64,000 bases of DNA from Natrinema mahii (GTDB lineage Archaea; Halobacteriota; Halobacteria; Halobacteriales; Natrialbaceae), in NCBI GenBank assembly GCA_000690595.2, contig JHUT02000001.1, positions 310,001 through 374,000 on the forward strand, written 5' to 3'. This document shows, in pieces, positions 42,059-50,698 of the stretch; position 1 is the first letter of the stretch, and each line of letters begins with the position of its first letter. A program made the translations under genes and the position numbers. The notes under the pieces are model-generated. The model saw only the letters and a program-made list of their open reading frames with translations. It made no database searches and was not told the DNA's origin.

Positions 42059-43405
42059 TCACTCGAGGTTCCCCGAGAGGACTTTCGCCGCCGTCAGGAT
42101 CGGGTCCCAGACGGGGCTAAACGGCGGCGCGTAGGCCAGGTCCGCGTTCTGCAGTTCGGTCACGGTCATGTCGGCCGTCAGCGCCGTCGCGACCGTGTCG
42201 ATCCGCTTCGCGCCGTCGCGACCGACGACGCTTCCCCCGAGGAGCCGACCGCTCTCCCGATCGGCCAGCAGGGTGACGGTGAGTTCCGCGCCGTCGGGAT
42301 AGTAGTGCGCGCGCGACGACGCCGAGATCGTTACCGAAGCGGGATCGAAGCCCGCCTCGCGGGCCCGTTCTTCGTCGACGATTCCCGTTCGGGCGGCTCC
42401 GAGTTCGAACGCCTTCACGATGGCCGTCCCCGCGATGTCGCCGACCGGCGTGGGATCGCCGGTCACGGTCTGGCCGATCGCCCGGCCCGCGCGGTTGGCG
42501 GTCAGCGCCAGCGGCACGTGGTCCGGCTCTCCGGTCACGACGTGGGTCGACTCCGCGCAGTCGCCCGCCGCGTAGACGTTCTCGTCGTTCGTCCGGCCGT
42601 ACTCGTCGGTCGCGACCGCGCCGGTCGGCCCGCGTTCGATGCCGGCCGCCTCGGCGAGGTCGGCGTTCGGGGCGACGCCCACGCCGACGATCGCGATGTC
42701 CGCGTCGACGGTGTCGTCCTCGAGTTCGACCCCCTCGACCCGCTCGTCGCCGACGAAGCCTGACACGGCGGTCTCGAGGTGGAGATCGACCCCCTGCTCG
42801 CGGAGGTGGTCTTCGACGACCTCGGCGACCGGCTCGCCGAACGGCTGGAGGACGTGGGGCAACATCTCGTAGAGATGGACGTCGGCCCCGCGGGCCGACA
42901 GCGCCTCGGCCATCTCGATCCCGACGTAGCCGCCGCCGACGATCGCCGCGGTCGTCGGGTCCCGCTCGGTGACGTAGTCCTCGATGGCGTCGGCCTCGTC
43001 CATGTCGTGGATCGTGAACACGCCCTCGAGGTCGAGGCCGTCGAAGGGGGGTTCGATCGCGCTCGCACCGGTCGCGACGAGGAGGTCGTCGTAGGACTGT
43101 TCGTACGTCTCGTCGCCGGTCTCGACCGTTACCGTCTGCCCCTCGCGGTCGATGTCGACGACTTCCGCGCCGGTTCGCAGGTCGATGTCCCGTTCCTCCC
43201 TGAACGCCTCGGGCGTCACGGTAACGAGATCGTCGAGGTCGTCGACCTCGCCTTTCACGTAGTAGGGCATCCCGCAGGCGGCGTAGGAGACCCACTCCCC
43301 TTTCTCGAAGACGATCACCGCTCGCTCGGGATCCTCGCGTTTCGCCTTGCTCGCGGCGCTCATTCCCGCTGCGTCACCGCCGATGACGACGAACGTCTCG
43401 TTCAT
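42059..43405 (-). CDS. CoA-disulfide/persulfide reductase-like flavoprotein
   Basis: 448 residues of the pyridine nucleotide-disulfide reductase family. N-terminal FAD site VIGGDAAGMSAASKAKRE, then the single redox cysteine Cys44 in WVSYAACGMPYY, the feature of CoA-disulfide reductases, NADH oxidases and NADH-dependent persulfide reductases. NAD(P)H site GGGYVGIEMAEAL, and C-terminal dimer domain (EAGFDPASVTISASSRAHYY). Unlike Npsr enzymes there is no rhodanese tail, but two rhodanese proteins are encoded nearby. A CTTTAC TATA-like box at about 43429-43434 fits the start. Confidence 0.84.
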   Translation of the reverse strand: MNETFVVIGGDAAGMSAASKAKREDPERAVIVFEKGEWVSYAACGMPYYVKGEVDDLDDLVTVTPEAFREERDIDLRTGAEVVDIDREGQTVTVETGDETYEQSYDDLLVATGASAIEPPFDGLDLEGVFTIHDMDEADAIEDYVTERDPTTAAIVGGGYVGIEMAEALSARGADVHLYEMLPHVLQPFGEPVAEVVEDHLREQGVDLHLETAVSGFVGDERVEGVELEDDTVDADIAIVGVGVAPNADLAEAAGIERGPTGAVATDEYGRTNDENVYAAGDCAESTHVVTGEPDHVPLALTANRAGRAIGQTVTGDPTPVGDIAGTAIVKAFELGAARTGIVDEERAREAGFDPASVTISASSRAHYYPDGAELTVTLLADRESGRLLGGSVVGRDGAKRIDTVATALTADMTVTELQNADLAYAPPFSPVWDPILTAAKVLSGNLE

Positions 43406-43448
43406 ATTCGACAGTAGGGGAGCCGCGCGTAAAGTATTTTCCAAAATT

Positions 43449-43464
43449 CCCAATATTATACAAG
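43449..43464 (-). promoter_or_regulatory. Candidate regulator site upstream of the CoADR-like gene
   Basis: Minus-strand reading CTTGTATAATATTGGG, about 15-30 nt upstream of the TATA box. Contains the AATATTG core shared with other sulfur-gene promoters. Inference from recurrence and position. Confidence 0.35.
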
Positions 43465-43473
43465 TATGTCGGA

Positions 43474-44149
43474 CTATCCGGACGGGGCCTCCTCGAGCCG
43501 TCGCCGGACGGACCGCCCGCCCGCGAGCGCCGTCCAGAGGTCGACCACGAACGCCGCTCACGCGGCGGCGAGTAGGAGATAGCCACCGGGCGCGAGGAGC
43601 GACGCGACGCCGCTGTCCAGCGGAAGGACCGTCGACCAGAGGAGGAGCATCCGCGCGTTCGATCGCGGCGGCCGGGACGGCAGTCGGGAACAGCAACACG
43701 AACGGGGCGATCGGGACCGGAATCAGCAGCCAGGGATACGCGCCCAGCACGAGCGCGACCCGGCTGTCCCGCCGGCGATCGCTGTGTCGGTACGTCCCGA
43801 CGACCGACGCGAGCAACGCACCGGTCCCGACTAGAAACCACGGCGCCGTTCGGAAGTACCGCGCCGAGCCGGCGGCCGCGGTCGACGGCGACCGCAGCCG
43901 AACCACCGTCACCAGCAACGACAGGAGCGCGCCGAGAACGAGAATCGCACCGGCCCCGGCGGTGATCGTCGAGCCCGTCGCCATCCCCACCAGCAACAGC
44001 GGATAGCCGGCGTTCAACGACACCCACTGCAGCCACCGGCTTCGGCCGACGGGCGATCGTCGGCCGGTCGAACGCGCCGCCACGAACGTCGGCAGGACGC
44101 CGAACACCGCCTGGGTCAGCCCACCGATCGTGACGAAGTGAACCGTCAC
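43474..44149 (-). pseudogene. Membrane protein gene remnant with frameshift and nonsense codon
   Basis: The minus strand begins MTVHFVTIGGLTQAVFGVLP and continues through about four hydrophobic helices (LLLVGMATGSTITAGAGA, LVVTVVRL-like, APWFLVGTGALLASVVGTY, GAYPWLLIPVPIAPFVLLF). At about 43680 the frame shifts by one to RMLLLWSTVLPLDSGVASLLAPGGYLLLAAA, followed by a TGA at 43558-43560 and then, in the same frame, AAFVVDLWTALAGGRSVRRRLEE before a TAG. The N-terminus is also cut, since a TAG sits in frame just before the first GTG. The His-containing first helix resembles heme- or copper-binding membrane families, but the family is not certain. Confidence 0.6.
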
Positions 44150-44205
44150 CTACCGGAGGCGAGGAAGCGACTCGAGGAGTCCGGTCTCGGTTCTACAGGG
44201 CCGAT

Positions 44206-44439
44206 TCAGGTGTCACAGTCCGAACAGCGGGTCCGAAACCGCAGGGCGGCCCCGATCACGCCGAGCGTGGCGAGTGTGACCGCCAGTTGCACGAGACCGC
44301 TGCTCGCGTTCCCGGCCGCGGCCCCGCCGGCGACGGCAGCGGTGCCGCCGACCACGAGGCCACCGGTCCCGAGACAACAGAGGCTCGCAACGCCCGCGAG
44401 TCCCAGAAGCGACCGCCGGGATGCCGAGTCGGAATCCAT
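44206..44439 (-). CDS. Small membrane protein, unknown function
   Basis: 77 residues: a short N-terminal Ser/Arg segment with a twin-arginine-like RRSLLGLAGVASLCCLG, two hydrophobic helices (about 9-40 and 50-68) and a cysteine pair at the end (RTRCSDCDT). Cys21/Cys22 lie inside the first helix. The two cysteine sites could bind a metal or form disulfides; no family is recognised. The ATG is placed about 27 nt after an ACACATTTACCC box on the minus strand. Confidence 0.6.
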   Translation of the reverse strand: MDSDSASRRSLLGLAGVASLCCLGTGGLVVGGTAAVAGGAAAGNASSGLVQLAVTLATLGVIGAALRFRTRCSDCDT

Positions 44440-44670
44440 ACCTCGACGTTCGATCGAGTGTGGGTAAATGTGTTGCGGCGTTTTTCCCACCTCGCGGACG
44501 GCGACGGCTCGGGACGGTGCGAAGCGCCGAACCGTTGATTCGCTGCCGCTCGACGAGGCGACAGTACCGTCTCCGAAAGGTCCCAGAGGCGTCAACGCGC
44601 GCCGACTGCTGTCGTCCGCGGAGGCGGCCCGTCGAAAGGTCTTTGTTTTGAACGCCCAATACTCCACACA

Positions 44671-45111
44671 ATGGAACTACCCATTGACCCGAGCCAGATC
44701 GATCCGGACGACATCGGTGCGACACAGACGACCCTCGAGATGGACCACGAGGAAGCCATCGAACACGTCCGCGAGGTGTTCACCGACGCCGGCTTCGGGG
44801 TTCCCGTCGAGTTCTCCCCCTCGGAGCTGCTCAACGAGAAGGTCGACGCCGATCGCGACCCCTACTACGTCCTCGGTGCGTGTAACCCGGCGGTAGCCGA
44901 CCGAGCGCTCGAGGCGACCGACGGGAAGATGGGCGGACTCTTCCCGTGTAACGTCGTCGTCCGAGAGGAAGAACCCGGCCGCCAGCTGGTCTATCACGTC
45001 TCGATCATGCGGATCGCACGGCTCGTCGGGATGGCGCCGGACGACGACGAAATGGCCGATATCATCGCGGACACGGGCGAAATCGTCGACGACGCCTTCG
45101 AGGCCCTGTAA
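44671..45111 (+). CDS. DUF302-domain protein
   Basis: 146 residues matching DUF302: TTLEMDHEEAIEHVREVFTDAGFGVPVEFSPSELLNEKVDADRDPYYVLGACNPAVADRALE, with the conserved GxCNP (Cys near residue 68) and LFPCNVVVRE (a second Cys near 90). DUF302 proteins often accompany redox, metal and sulfur genes; no biochemical role is established. The next gene (methyltransferase) starts after 2 nt, so both are co-transcribed. The promoter TCTTTGTTTTG box at about 44642-44652 fits a leaderless start. Confidence 0.85.
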   Translation: MELPIDPSQIDPDDIGATQTTLEMDHEEAIEHVREVFTDAGFGVPVEFSPSELLNEKVDADRDPYYVLGACNPAVADRALEATDGKMGGLFPCNVVVREEEPGRQLVYHVSIMRIARLVGMAPDDDEMADIIADTGEIVDDAFEAL

Positions 45112-45113
45112 CC

Positions 45114-45674
45114 ATGGGTCACCACACGTTCGACGCCGAGCGAGCGGACAAGTTAGAGAAAGCCGAGCAGCGATATCGGTTCGTGTCGGCCGAGGAACTG
45201 CTGTGGGCGCTCTCGCTGTCGCCGGACGACACCGTCGCCGACCTCGGGAGCGGGACCGGCTTCTTCACCGACGACGTCGCTTCGCACGCCGGGGCGGTCT
45301 ACGCGGTCGACCTGCAGGAGGCGATGCACGAGTACTACCGCGAGAAAGGCGTTCCGGCGAACGTCGATCTCGTGACCAGCGACGTGAGCGACCTCCCGTT
45401 CGACGACGGCGACGTCGACGCCGCGTTCTCGACGATGACCTACCACGAGTTCGCGAGCGACGAGGCGATCGCCGAGATCCGGCGCTCGCTCGCCCCGAAC
45501 GGGCGACTCGTGATCGTCGACTGGGCGGCGACCGGCACCGGCGAGGCCGGTCCGCCGGTCGAGGAACGGTACAGTGCCGACGAGGCGGCGGACGCGCTCC
45601 GCGAGGCCGGGTTCGAGATCGAACACGCGGCCGTCCGTCCGGAAACCTTCCTGCTGATCGCGACGCTCGAGTGA
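45114..45674 (+). CDS. Class I SAM-dependent methyltransferase
   Basis: 186 residues. Motif I VADLGSGTGFFTDDVA (about 42-56), acidic VDLQEA, then LVTSDVSDLPFDDGDVDAAFSTMTYHEF and SLAPNGRLVIVDW. The order is that of UbiE-like and related small methyltransferases. Co-transcribed with the DUF302 gene 2 nt upstream; the acceptor is unknown. No membrane segment, unlike the methyltransferase at 21 kb. Confidence 0.82.
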   Translation: MGHHTFDAERADKLEKAEQRYRFVSAEELLWALSLSPDDTVADLGSGTGFFTDDVASHAGAVYAVDLQEAMHEYYREKGVPANVDLVTSDVSDLPFDDGDVDAAFSTMTYHEFASDEAIAEIRRSLAPNGRLVIVDWAATGTGEAGPPVEERYSADEAADALREAGFEIEHAAVRPETFLLIATLE

Positions 45675-45718
45675 GCAGCCGGCTCACTCGAGCGGGCCGT
45701 GACTGGGTGGCACTCGTT

Positions 45719-46021
45719 TCAGTCCGTCGCCTCGGGTGGTCCATCGGCTCCCGTCGCTCGAAGCCAGCCCTTGATCAGTTCGTTGACGTTGTGGAAGACG
45801 ATCCCGACCGACAGGAGCGTCGTCGCCAGATAGACGACGAACCCGGGCGGGCCGCCGACCGTCGCGCCGAGGAGACCGCCGGTGATCCCGACGACCGTCA
45901 GCTCGAGCCACGTCAGCAGGACTCGAGAGCCGAGTCGGGGCGGTCGTCCGGTCGTTGCCCGGTCGCCGGTGCGGCCGTCGTCGCGAGTCGCGGGTCGACC
46001 ATCATCGCCGTCGGCTGCCAT
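45719..46021 (-). CDS. Small membrane protein of the cydAB operon
   Basis: 100 residues: an acidic/Arg-rich N-terminus (about 1-30) and two membrane helices (LLTWLELTVVGITGGLLGATVGG and GFVVYLATTLLSVGIVFHNV). Its ATG overlaps the cydB stop by one base, so it is the third gene of the cytochrome bd operon. Bacterial bd oxidases have a single-helix third subunit (CydX); this protein is longer and has two helices, so it may be an analogous accessory subunit, but no sequence similarity to CydX is visible. Confidence 0.65.
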   Translation of the reverse strand: MAADGDDGRPATRDDGRTGDRATTGRPPRLGSRVLLTWLELTVVGITGGLLGATVGGPPGFVVYLATTLLSVGIVFHNVNELIKGWLRATGADGPPEATD

Positions 46022-47022
46022 CAGTACGACTCACCCGCTTCGATCGGCCCGCTGAACGCGGTGTAGAGGACCGCGAAGTAGACGAACACGAGCGGCAACA
46101 GGACGGCCGCGCCGATGGACATGAGGTTGAGCTGCAGCGTCGAGACGATGGCCGTCTCGACCGTCAGTCCGGCGGCCCGGTCGATGGACGGGTACAGCAG
46201 CCCGGCGACGATGGCGACCAGCGCGAAGACCAGCCCCGCGGCCGCGCCGAACGCTACGTAGTAGCGGTCCGCCCGCGTCGCCGCCGCGTACGCGCCGGCG
46301 AACGCGAGCGTCGCGAGGACGAGCGCCAGCACCGGTACCGAGAGCAGGGCCGACCGCAACGCCGGTTCGACCGCGTACACGGAGCCCAGTGCCGCGACGA
46401 CGAGGACGAGGTACGCGCCGAGCGCGCGGTGGCCGTCCGTCCGGAGATCGTCGCGCAAGTCCCCTCGCGTCTTCAGTCGGAGGAAGGCCACGCCGTCGAC
46501 GACGGTGAGCGCGACGACGGCGAGGCCGACGACAAGCGCCGGGAGGGAGACGATCGACGTCGCGCCGGTCACCCAGTTCGCGATGAACATGCCCAGAAAG
46601 AAGGGGGCGGTGAGGCTGCCGACGATGAACGCCCGGCCCCACCAGCGCTGCCAGCCGTCGTCGTGGCGCTGTTCGTACATCTCGGGCGCGAGTCCTCGGA
46701 CGATGAGCGCGCCCAGAATGGCGAACATCAACAGGTAGTGGCGGCTGAAGAGGTTGGCGTAGACGGACGGAAAGGCCGCGAACAGCGCGCCGCCGAAGAC
46801 GACGAGCCACACCTCGTTGCCGTCCCAGAACGGCCCGATGGCCGCCAGCAACCGTTCGCGTTCGTCGTCGTCCTCGCGCGTCGCGAACAGCGCGCCGACC
46901 CCGAAGTCGAAGCCGTCCAGAAAGAGGAACATCGCGAGGATGAAAAACACCAGTCCGAACCAGAGGTCGGCCAGCGGGAGACCGAACAGCGGCCCGGTCG
47001 CGAGCGCGGCCGGATCAGTCAT
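46021..47022 (-). CDS. cydB: Cytochrome bd ubiquinol oxidase subunit II
   Basis: 333 residues with about eight membrane helices and the CydB N-terminal block LADLWFGLVFFILAMFLFLDGFDFGVGALF plus GPFWDGNEVWLVVFGGALFAAFPSVYANLFSRHYL. CydB supports the heme-bearing CydA. The start overlaps the end of cydA by 8 nt. The short length is typical of archaeal bd or cyanide-insensitive (CIO-like) oxidases. bd oxidases keep working in sulfide better than heme-copper oxidases, which suits the sulfur-rich neighbourhood. Confidence 0.9.
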   Translation of the reverse strand: MTDPAALATGPLFGLPLADLWFGLVFFILAMFLFLDGFDFGVGALFATREDDDERERLLAAIGPFWDGNEVWLVVFGGALFAAFPSVYANLFSRHYLLMFAILGALIVRGLAPEMYEQRHDDGWQRWWGRAFIVGSLTAPFFLGMFIANWVTGATSIVSLPALVVGLAVVALTVVDGVAFLRLKTRGDLRDDLRTDGHRALGAYLVLVVAALGSVYAVEPALRSALLSVPVLALVLATLAFAGAYAAATRADRYYVAFGAAAGLVFALVAIVAGLLYPSIDRAAGLTVETAIVSTLQLNLMSIGAAVLLPLVFVYFAVLYTAFSGPIEAGESY

Positions 47023-48439
47023 CGACGCTCACCTCCGACGCGGGCTGCTCCGGCGTGTCCCGCGTCGCGAGGTCGTCCCCGTCCGGCGGGCCGGCTCGAA
47101 CGATGCGGACGACGACGTAGGTATAGAGCGCCAGGAGGCCGAGATAGACGACCGCGAACCCCACGAGCGTCGCCGTGGCCTCGCCGGCGGTCAGTCCCGG
47201 CGAGACGCCGTCGGTCGTCCGCAAAACGTCCTGGATGACCCACGGCTGGCGGCCGACCTCCGTGACGATCCAGCCCAGTTCGACCGCGATAATACCGAGC
47301 GGGGTCGAGAGCATCAGGGCCTTGTGGAGGAGATCGTCCTCGAGGAGTTCGCCGCTCCACCAGCGGTAGCCGCCCCAGACGGCCAGCAGGACGAACCAGA
47401 ACCCGAGCCCGACCATCATCCGGAACGACCAGAAGACGATCGCCACGGGCGGCTGCTTTCCCTCGAACTCCTCGAGCCCCTTGATCGTCGCCTGCGGATC
47501 GCCGCCGCTTGCGAGCCACGACGCGCCGCCGGGGATGCCGATGCCGAAGATTTCCTTGGCACGCGGATCCAGCAGCTGGTCGAGACTGGTCGGGAACGCG
47601 ACGATGTACTCGGGGACGTAGGAGTCGGTCTCCCAGACGGCTTCCATGGCGGCGAACTTCTGGGGCTGGGTCTCGACGATGTGTCGCGCGTACAGGTCGC
47701 CGTGTAGCACCTGCAACGGCGCGGTCACGAGCAACGCGATGAGGCCGAACTTCAAGGTCGTCTCCCAGAACGCGACGTTCTCGACGGGGTACTCCCAGAC
47801 GTGGTGTCTGAAGACGAAATACGCGCCGAGCCCGGCCATAAACAGCGCGACGGACTCGACGGCGGCGTTTTGCATGTGGACGAACATCCAGGGGAACCGG
47901 GGGTTGGCGTAGGCCGCGACCGGATCGACCAGTTCGACGATCGTGTGGCCGTTCGCCGTCGTCAACTCGTAGCCCCGCGGCGTCTGCATCCAGGAGTTGG
48001 CGATCAGGATCCAGACCGCCGAGAGCCACGTCCCCAGTCCGACCGCGACCGCCGACACCATATACAGCGCGTTCCCGACCCGCTCGCGCCCGAAGACGAA
48101 AATGCCGAGAAACGTCGCCTCGAGCATGAACGCCATCATTCCCTCGAGCGCGAGCGGGCCGCCGAAGAGTTCGCCGGCGGTCGTCGAAAACGCCGCGAAG
48201 TTGGTCCCGAACTCGAACTCGAGGACGATACCGGTCACGGTGCCGACGACGAAGCTGACGGCGAAGATCCGCGTCCAGAACCGACGTAACTGCTCGTAGA
48301 TCGGCTCGCCGGTGCGGATGTCCTTCCACGTGAAGTAGACGAGGAAGGGGGCAAGCCCCATGCTCATCACCGGGAAGATGATGTGAACGATCGTGGTGAG
48401 CGCGAACTGCAGCCGACTGCCGAGGACTGGGTCGATCAT
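47015..48439 (-). CDS. cydA: Cytochrome bd ubiquinol oxidase subunit I
   Basis: 474 residues. His19 in FALTTIVHIIFPVM matches the heme b595 ligand, the region FPWMFVHMQNAAVE contains the His thought to ligate heme b558, and MMVGLGFW carries the second heme-b558 ligand Met. GWIVTEVGRQPWVIQDVLRT is the conserved Glu motif. The Q-loop is short, so this is a CIO-type bd oxidase. First gene of the cydA-cydB-small-protein operon; I see no clear TATA box in the 200-bp region upstream. Confidence 0.92.
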   Translation of the reverse strand: MIDPVLGSRLQFALTTIVHIIFPVMSMGLAPFLVYFTWKDIRTGEPIYEQLRRFWTRIFAVSFVVGTVTGIVLEFEFGTNFAAFSTTAGELFGGPLALEGMMAFMLEATFLGIFVFGRERVGNALYMVSAVAVGLGTWLSAVWILIANSWMQTPRGYELTTANGHTIVELVDPVAAYANPRFPWMFVHMQNAAVESVALFMAGLGAYFVFRHHVWEYPVENVAFWETTLKFGLIALLVTAPLQVLHGDLYARHIVETQPQKFAAMEAVWETDSYVPEYIVAFPTSLDQLLDPRAKEIFGIGIPGGASWLASGGDPQATIKGLEEFEGKQPPVAIVFWSFRMMVGLGFWFVLLAVWGGYRWWSGELLEDDLLHKALMLSTPLGIIAVELGWIVTEVGRQPWVIQDVLRTTDGVSPGLTAGEATATLVGFAVVYLGLLALYTYVVVRIVRAGPPDGDDLATRDTPEQPASEVSVDD

Positions 48440-48646
48440 GGCTGGTGGAAGCAGATCCTGTTGTCGGTCGTCCGTCCGTTCTCGTGAACCGCAAGCGGCG
48501 TCGATTGGATCTCGGGCCTACTGGGAGGTAGTGCTTGGGGTACGAACGTCGAAACAGCGCCTGACGCGGCCGTTTGCCGACGGAGCGGACAGCACGGACG
48601 ACCACCGAGCGCGTCCGACGGACGCCGGATCCGACGCGGTTGGGTG

Positions 48647-49372
48647 CTACGCGTCCCTGACCCGTTCGATCGCGTCGTCGAACCGTTCCGGCGGCTGGGC
48701 ACCGGTGAGCGATCCCGCGGCCTCTGACTCCGGATCGAAGACGACGAACGAGGGCGTAGCAGAGATCCCCAACTCGGTCGCCCGTTCCGCATCGGCTTCG
48801 ACCGCGGCTTCGAACTCCGGCCGTCGGTCCTCGAGACACGACTCGAGGGCGTCCGCGTCGACGGCGTCGACGGAACGGGTGTACTCGAGGAGGTTGTCCG
48901 TCGACGCCCACCCCGAATTCTTCTCGCCCTGTTCGTCGAACACCGCCGTGTGCCAGTCCCAGTACGCGCCGGGATCGTCGTCGCGGACCCGCTCCCAGAC
49001 GCACTTGCCGGCGACCGCGGCGGTCATCGAGTCCGCACCGAAATAGGGCACCGAGACGAAGACGATGCGAACGTCGCCCGGTTCGACGTACTCCCGAACG
49101 AGATCGGGGAGCGTCTCCCGTTCGAACTGCTCGCAGAACGGGCACTGGAAGTCGGTCCAGTAGTAGATCTCGAGTGGTGCTTCTCGCGAGCCCATGATCG
49201 GCTTTCCGCCGAGATCGACGCCGAACGCGGACGTCTCGTCGCTCGAGTGAAACGACGGGGAGAGATGCTGTGCGGAGTCGTCGGATCGCGTGAGATAGTA
49301 GGCGCCACCGGCGCCGAGCGTCACGGCGGAACCGGCGAGAACGGCGCGACGGGATGGCTGCTCGAGTGACAT
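48647..49372 (-). CDS. DsbA-like thiol oxidoreductase, twin-arginine exported
   Basis: 241 residues. A twin-arginine signal-like start (PSRRAVLAGSAVTLGAGGAYYL) is followed by a DsbA/thioredoxin-fold domain with redox motif Cys77-Pro-Phe-Cys80 in WTDFQCPFCEQFE, an alpha-helical insertion (about 100-180) and a cis-proline loop ATPSFVVFD. A third Cys (about 107) may be structural. It likely forms or isomerises disulfides outside the cell. It is divergent from two CxxC membrane proteins, sharing a 107-bp promoter region with a perfect 25-bp palindrome. Confidence 0.85.
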   Translation of the reverse strand: MSLEQPSRRAVLAGSAVTLGAGGAYYLTRSDDSAQHLSPSFHSSDETSAFGVDLGGKPIMGSREAPLEIYYWTDFQCPFCEQFERETLPDLVREYVEPGDVRIVFVSVPYFGADSMTAAVAGKCVWERVRDDDPGAYWDWHTAVFDEQGEKNSGWASTDNLLEYTRSVDAVDADALESCLEDRRPEFEAAVEADAERATELGISATPSFVVFDPESEAAGSLTGAQPPERFDDAIERVRDA

Positions 49373-49415
49373 CGGTGTTGCCGAGCGTTTCTGGTCCGTG
49401 TTCCTAACGGAATCG

Positions 49416-49440
49416 CCGATTTGCTGGGTCAGCAAATCGG
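49416..49440. promoter_or_regulatory. 25-bp perfect palindromic operator
   Basis: Two 11-bp arms, CCGATTTGCTG and CAGCAAATCGG, are exact reverse complements separated by GGT. The site lies between the DsbA-like gene and the CxxC membrane protein genes. A near copy with the same GGT spacer is found upstream of the HTH regulator about 1.3 kb to the right (50699-50719), so this is probably the operator of that regulator. Confidence 0.7.
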
Positions 49441-49479
49441 AGTTGGTGATTTCAGGTCGTCTCCCGTCGGTTCGATCGG

Positions 49480-50028
49480 ATGACTATGCGCGCCGCGGGC
49501 CGGACGTATCTGACGAACCTTCGCGCAGCGGTCTCGTACCCGTTCGAAACGTGGTGGGGGACGATCGGGTTCGTGTTCATCACGGTCGCCACCTACGTCC
49601 TCCTGATTCTGAGTACGATGCCCGAGTTCTCCCTTCAGATGCTCGGCGACGGCCTCCACTGGTTCGAGTACGTCGTCGTCTCGCTCACGGAGACGGTGTA
49701 CCGCACCGACGGCTGGGCCGGACTCGGGATCGTCGTCCTCTATGCACTCCTGTCGGGGATCGCCGTCGTCAACGCCGTCACACAGCTGCGACTCGTCGGC
49801 GTCTCGAGTCTCGCCGACCTCTCCGGGATCGTTCCCGGACTCCTCGCCTCCGGCTGTGCGAGCTGCGGTGCCGGTCTCCTCGGCTTTCTCGGGTTCGCGG
49901 GGGGCCTCGCGGCACTCCCGTACGACGGCGCGGCGCTTCGCGTCGGCGGGCTCCTGTTGTTGCTATTTTTCCTCGGCCGAGCGGGCCATCCCGAACGGTG
50001 TGCGATCGCGACGGAGGGAACGAAATGA
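49480..50028 (+). CDS. Membrane protein with intramembrane CxxC motif
   Basis: 182 residues, four to five membrane helices. A buried SGCASCGAGLLGFLG motif (two Cys separated by Ala-Ser, about residue 127) sits at the start of a helix, as in uncharacterised bacterial membrane proteins of this type. No transport or enzyme motif is recognised. The following gene overlaps by 4 nt and encodes a similar kind of protein, so the two probably form a complex. A second ATG lies two codons in. Confidence 0.7.
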   Translation: MTMRAAGRTYLTNLRAAVSYPFETWWGTIGFVFITVATYVLLILSTMPEFSLQMLGDGLHWFEYVVVSLTETVYRTDGWAGLGIVVLYALLSGIAVVNAVTQLRLVGVSSLADLSGIVPGLLASGCASCGAGLLGFLGFAGGLAALPYDGAALRVGGLLLLLFFLGRAGHPERCAIATEGTK

Positions 50029-50501
50029 CGGGCAGCGGACTCCTCCGACCGATCCTCTCGGACCGGCGGGCGATGGCGTACGGAGCAGCCGCCGGAATCG
50101 GTGTGTTCCTGCTGTTCGGACTCGTCACCGGCCTGATCCCGAACCCGCTTTACGTTCGGATGGTCCCGCGGACGCCCGTCGACTACCTGTTCCTGACGTT
50201 GACCGCACTGCTGGCCGGCGTGTACACCGCACAGCGGCTAGCGACCGAGCGAGTCGAACCCGGGCTCGAGGGCGACGACGCGAGCGGCGAAGATCGCCTT
50301 GCGCTTGGCGGTCTCGTCGGCGGGTTTCTGGCAGTCAGCTGTCCGGTCTGTAACGCCGTGTTGCTCGCGTTGTTCAGTTCCTCCGCGATCATGACGTACG
50401 TCGATCCGTTACGACCGGTTTTCGGGGCCCTCTCGGTGGTCCTGCTGGTCGGGCTGATCTACGTCCGCCACAGCCGGACGTGTCCGACCTGTGCCGGCTG
50501 A
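50025..50501 (+). CDS. Membrane protein with SCPVC motif
   Basis: 158 residues, four membrane helices. The third helix has AVSCPVCNAVLLALFSSSAIMTY, with a CxxC buried in the membrane, and the C-terminus ends RTCPTCAG, a second cysteine pair. Sequence resembles uncharacterised bacterial membrane proteins with SCPVCN motifs. Overlaps the previous gene by ATGA. Together with the divergent DsbA-like protein this suggests electron transfer to or from an exported thiol oxidase, which is inference. Confidence 0.7.
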   Translation: MTGSGLLRPILSDRRAMAYGAAAGIGVFLLFGLVTGLIPNPLYVRMVPRTPVDYLFLTLTALLAGVYTAQRLATERVEPGLEGDDASGEDRLALGGLVGGFLAVSCPVCNAVLLALFSSSAIMTYVDPLRPVFGALSVVLLVGLIYVRHSRTCPTCAG

Positions 50502-50698
50502 TCGGTTTCGGGAACCGCGTTCGAGCCGTCCGCGGTCCTCGTGGAATACCCGTCACGAGGCGCTCGGCCCGTCGCTCGACGAGAAGGGGTGCCCGCCCCG
50601 GCGTCACGGCTCGAAACACTCGGCCTGCGTCGCCCGACGAGTCGCGATCGACGGCTCTCCCGACGCCGCTCGAGGGGGCGATACAAGACGGTTGCGGT

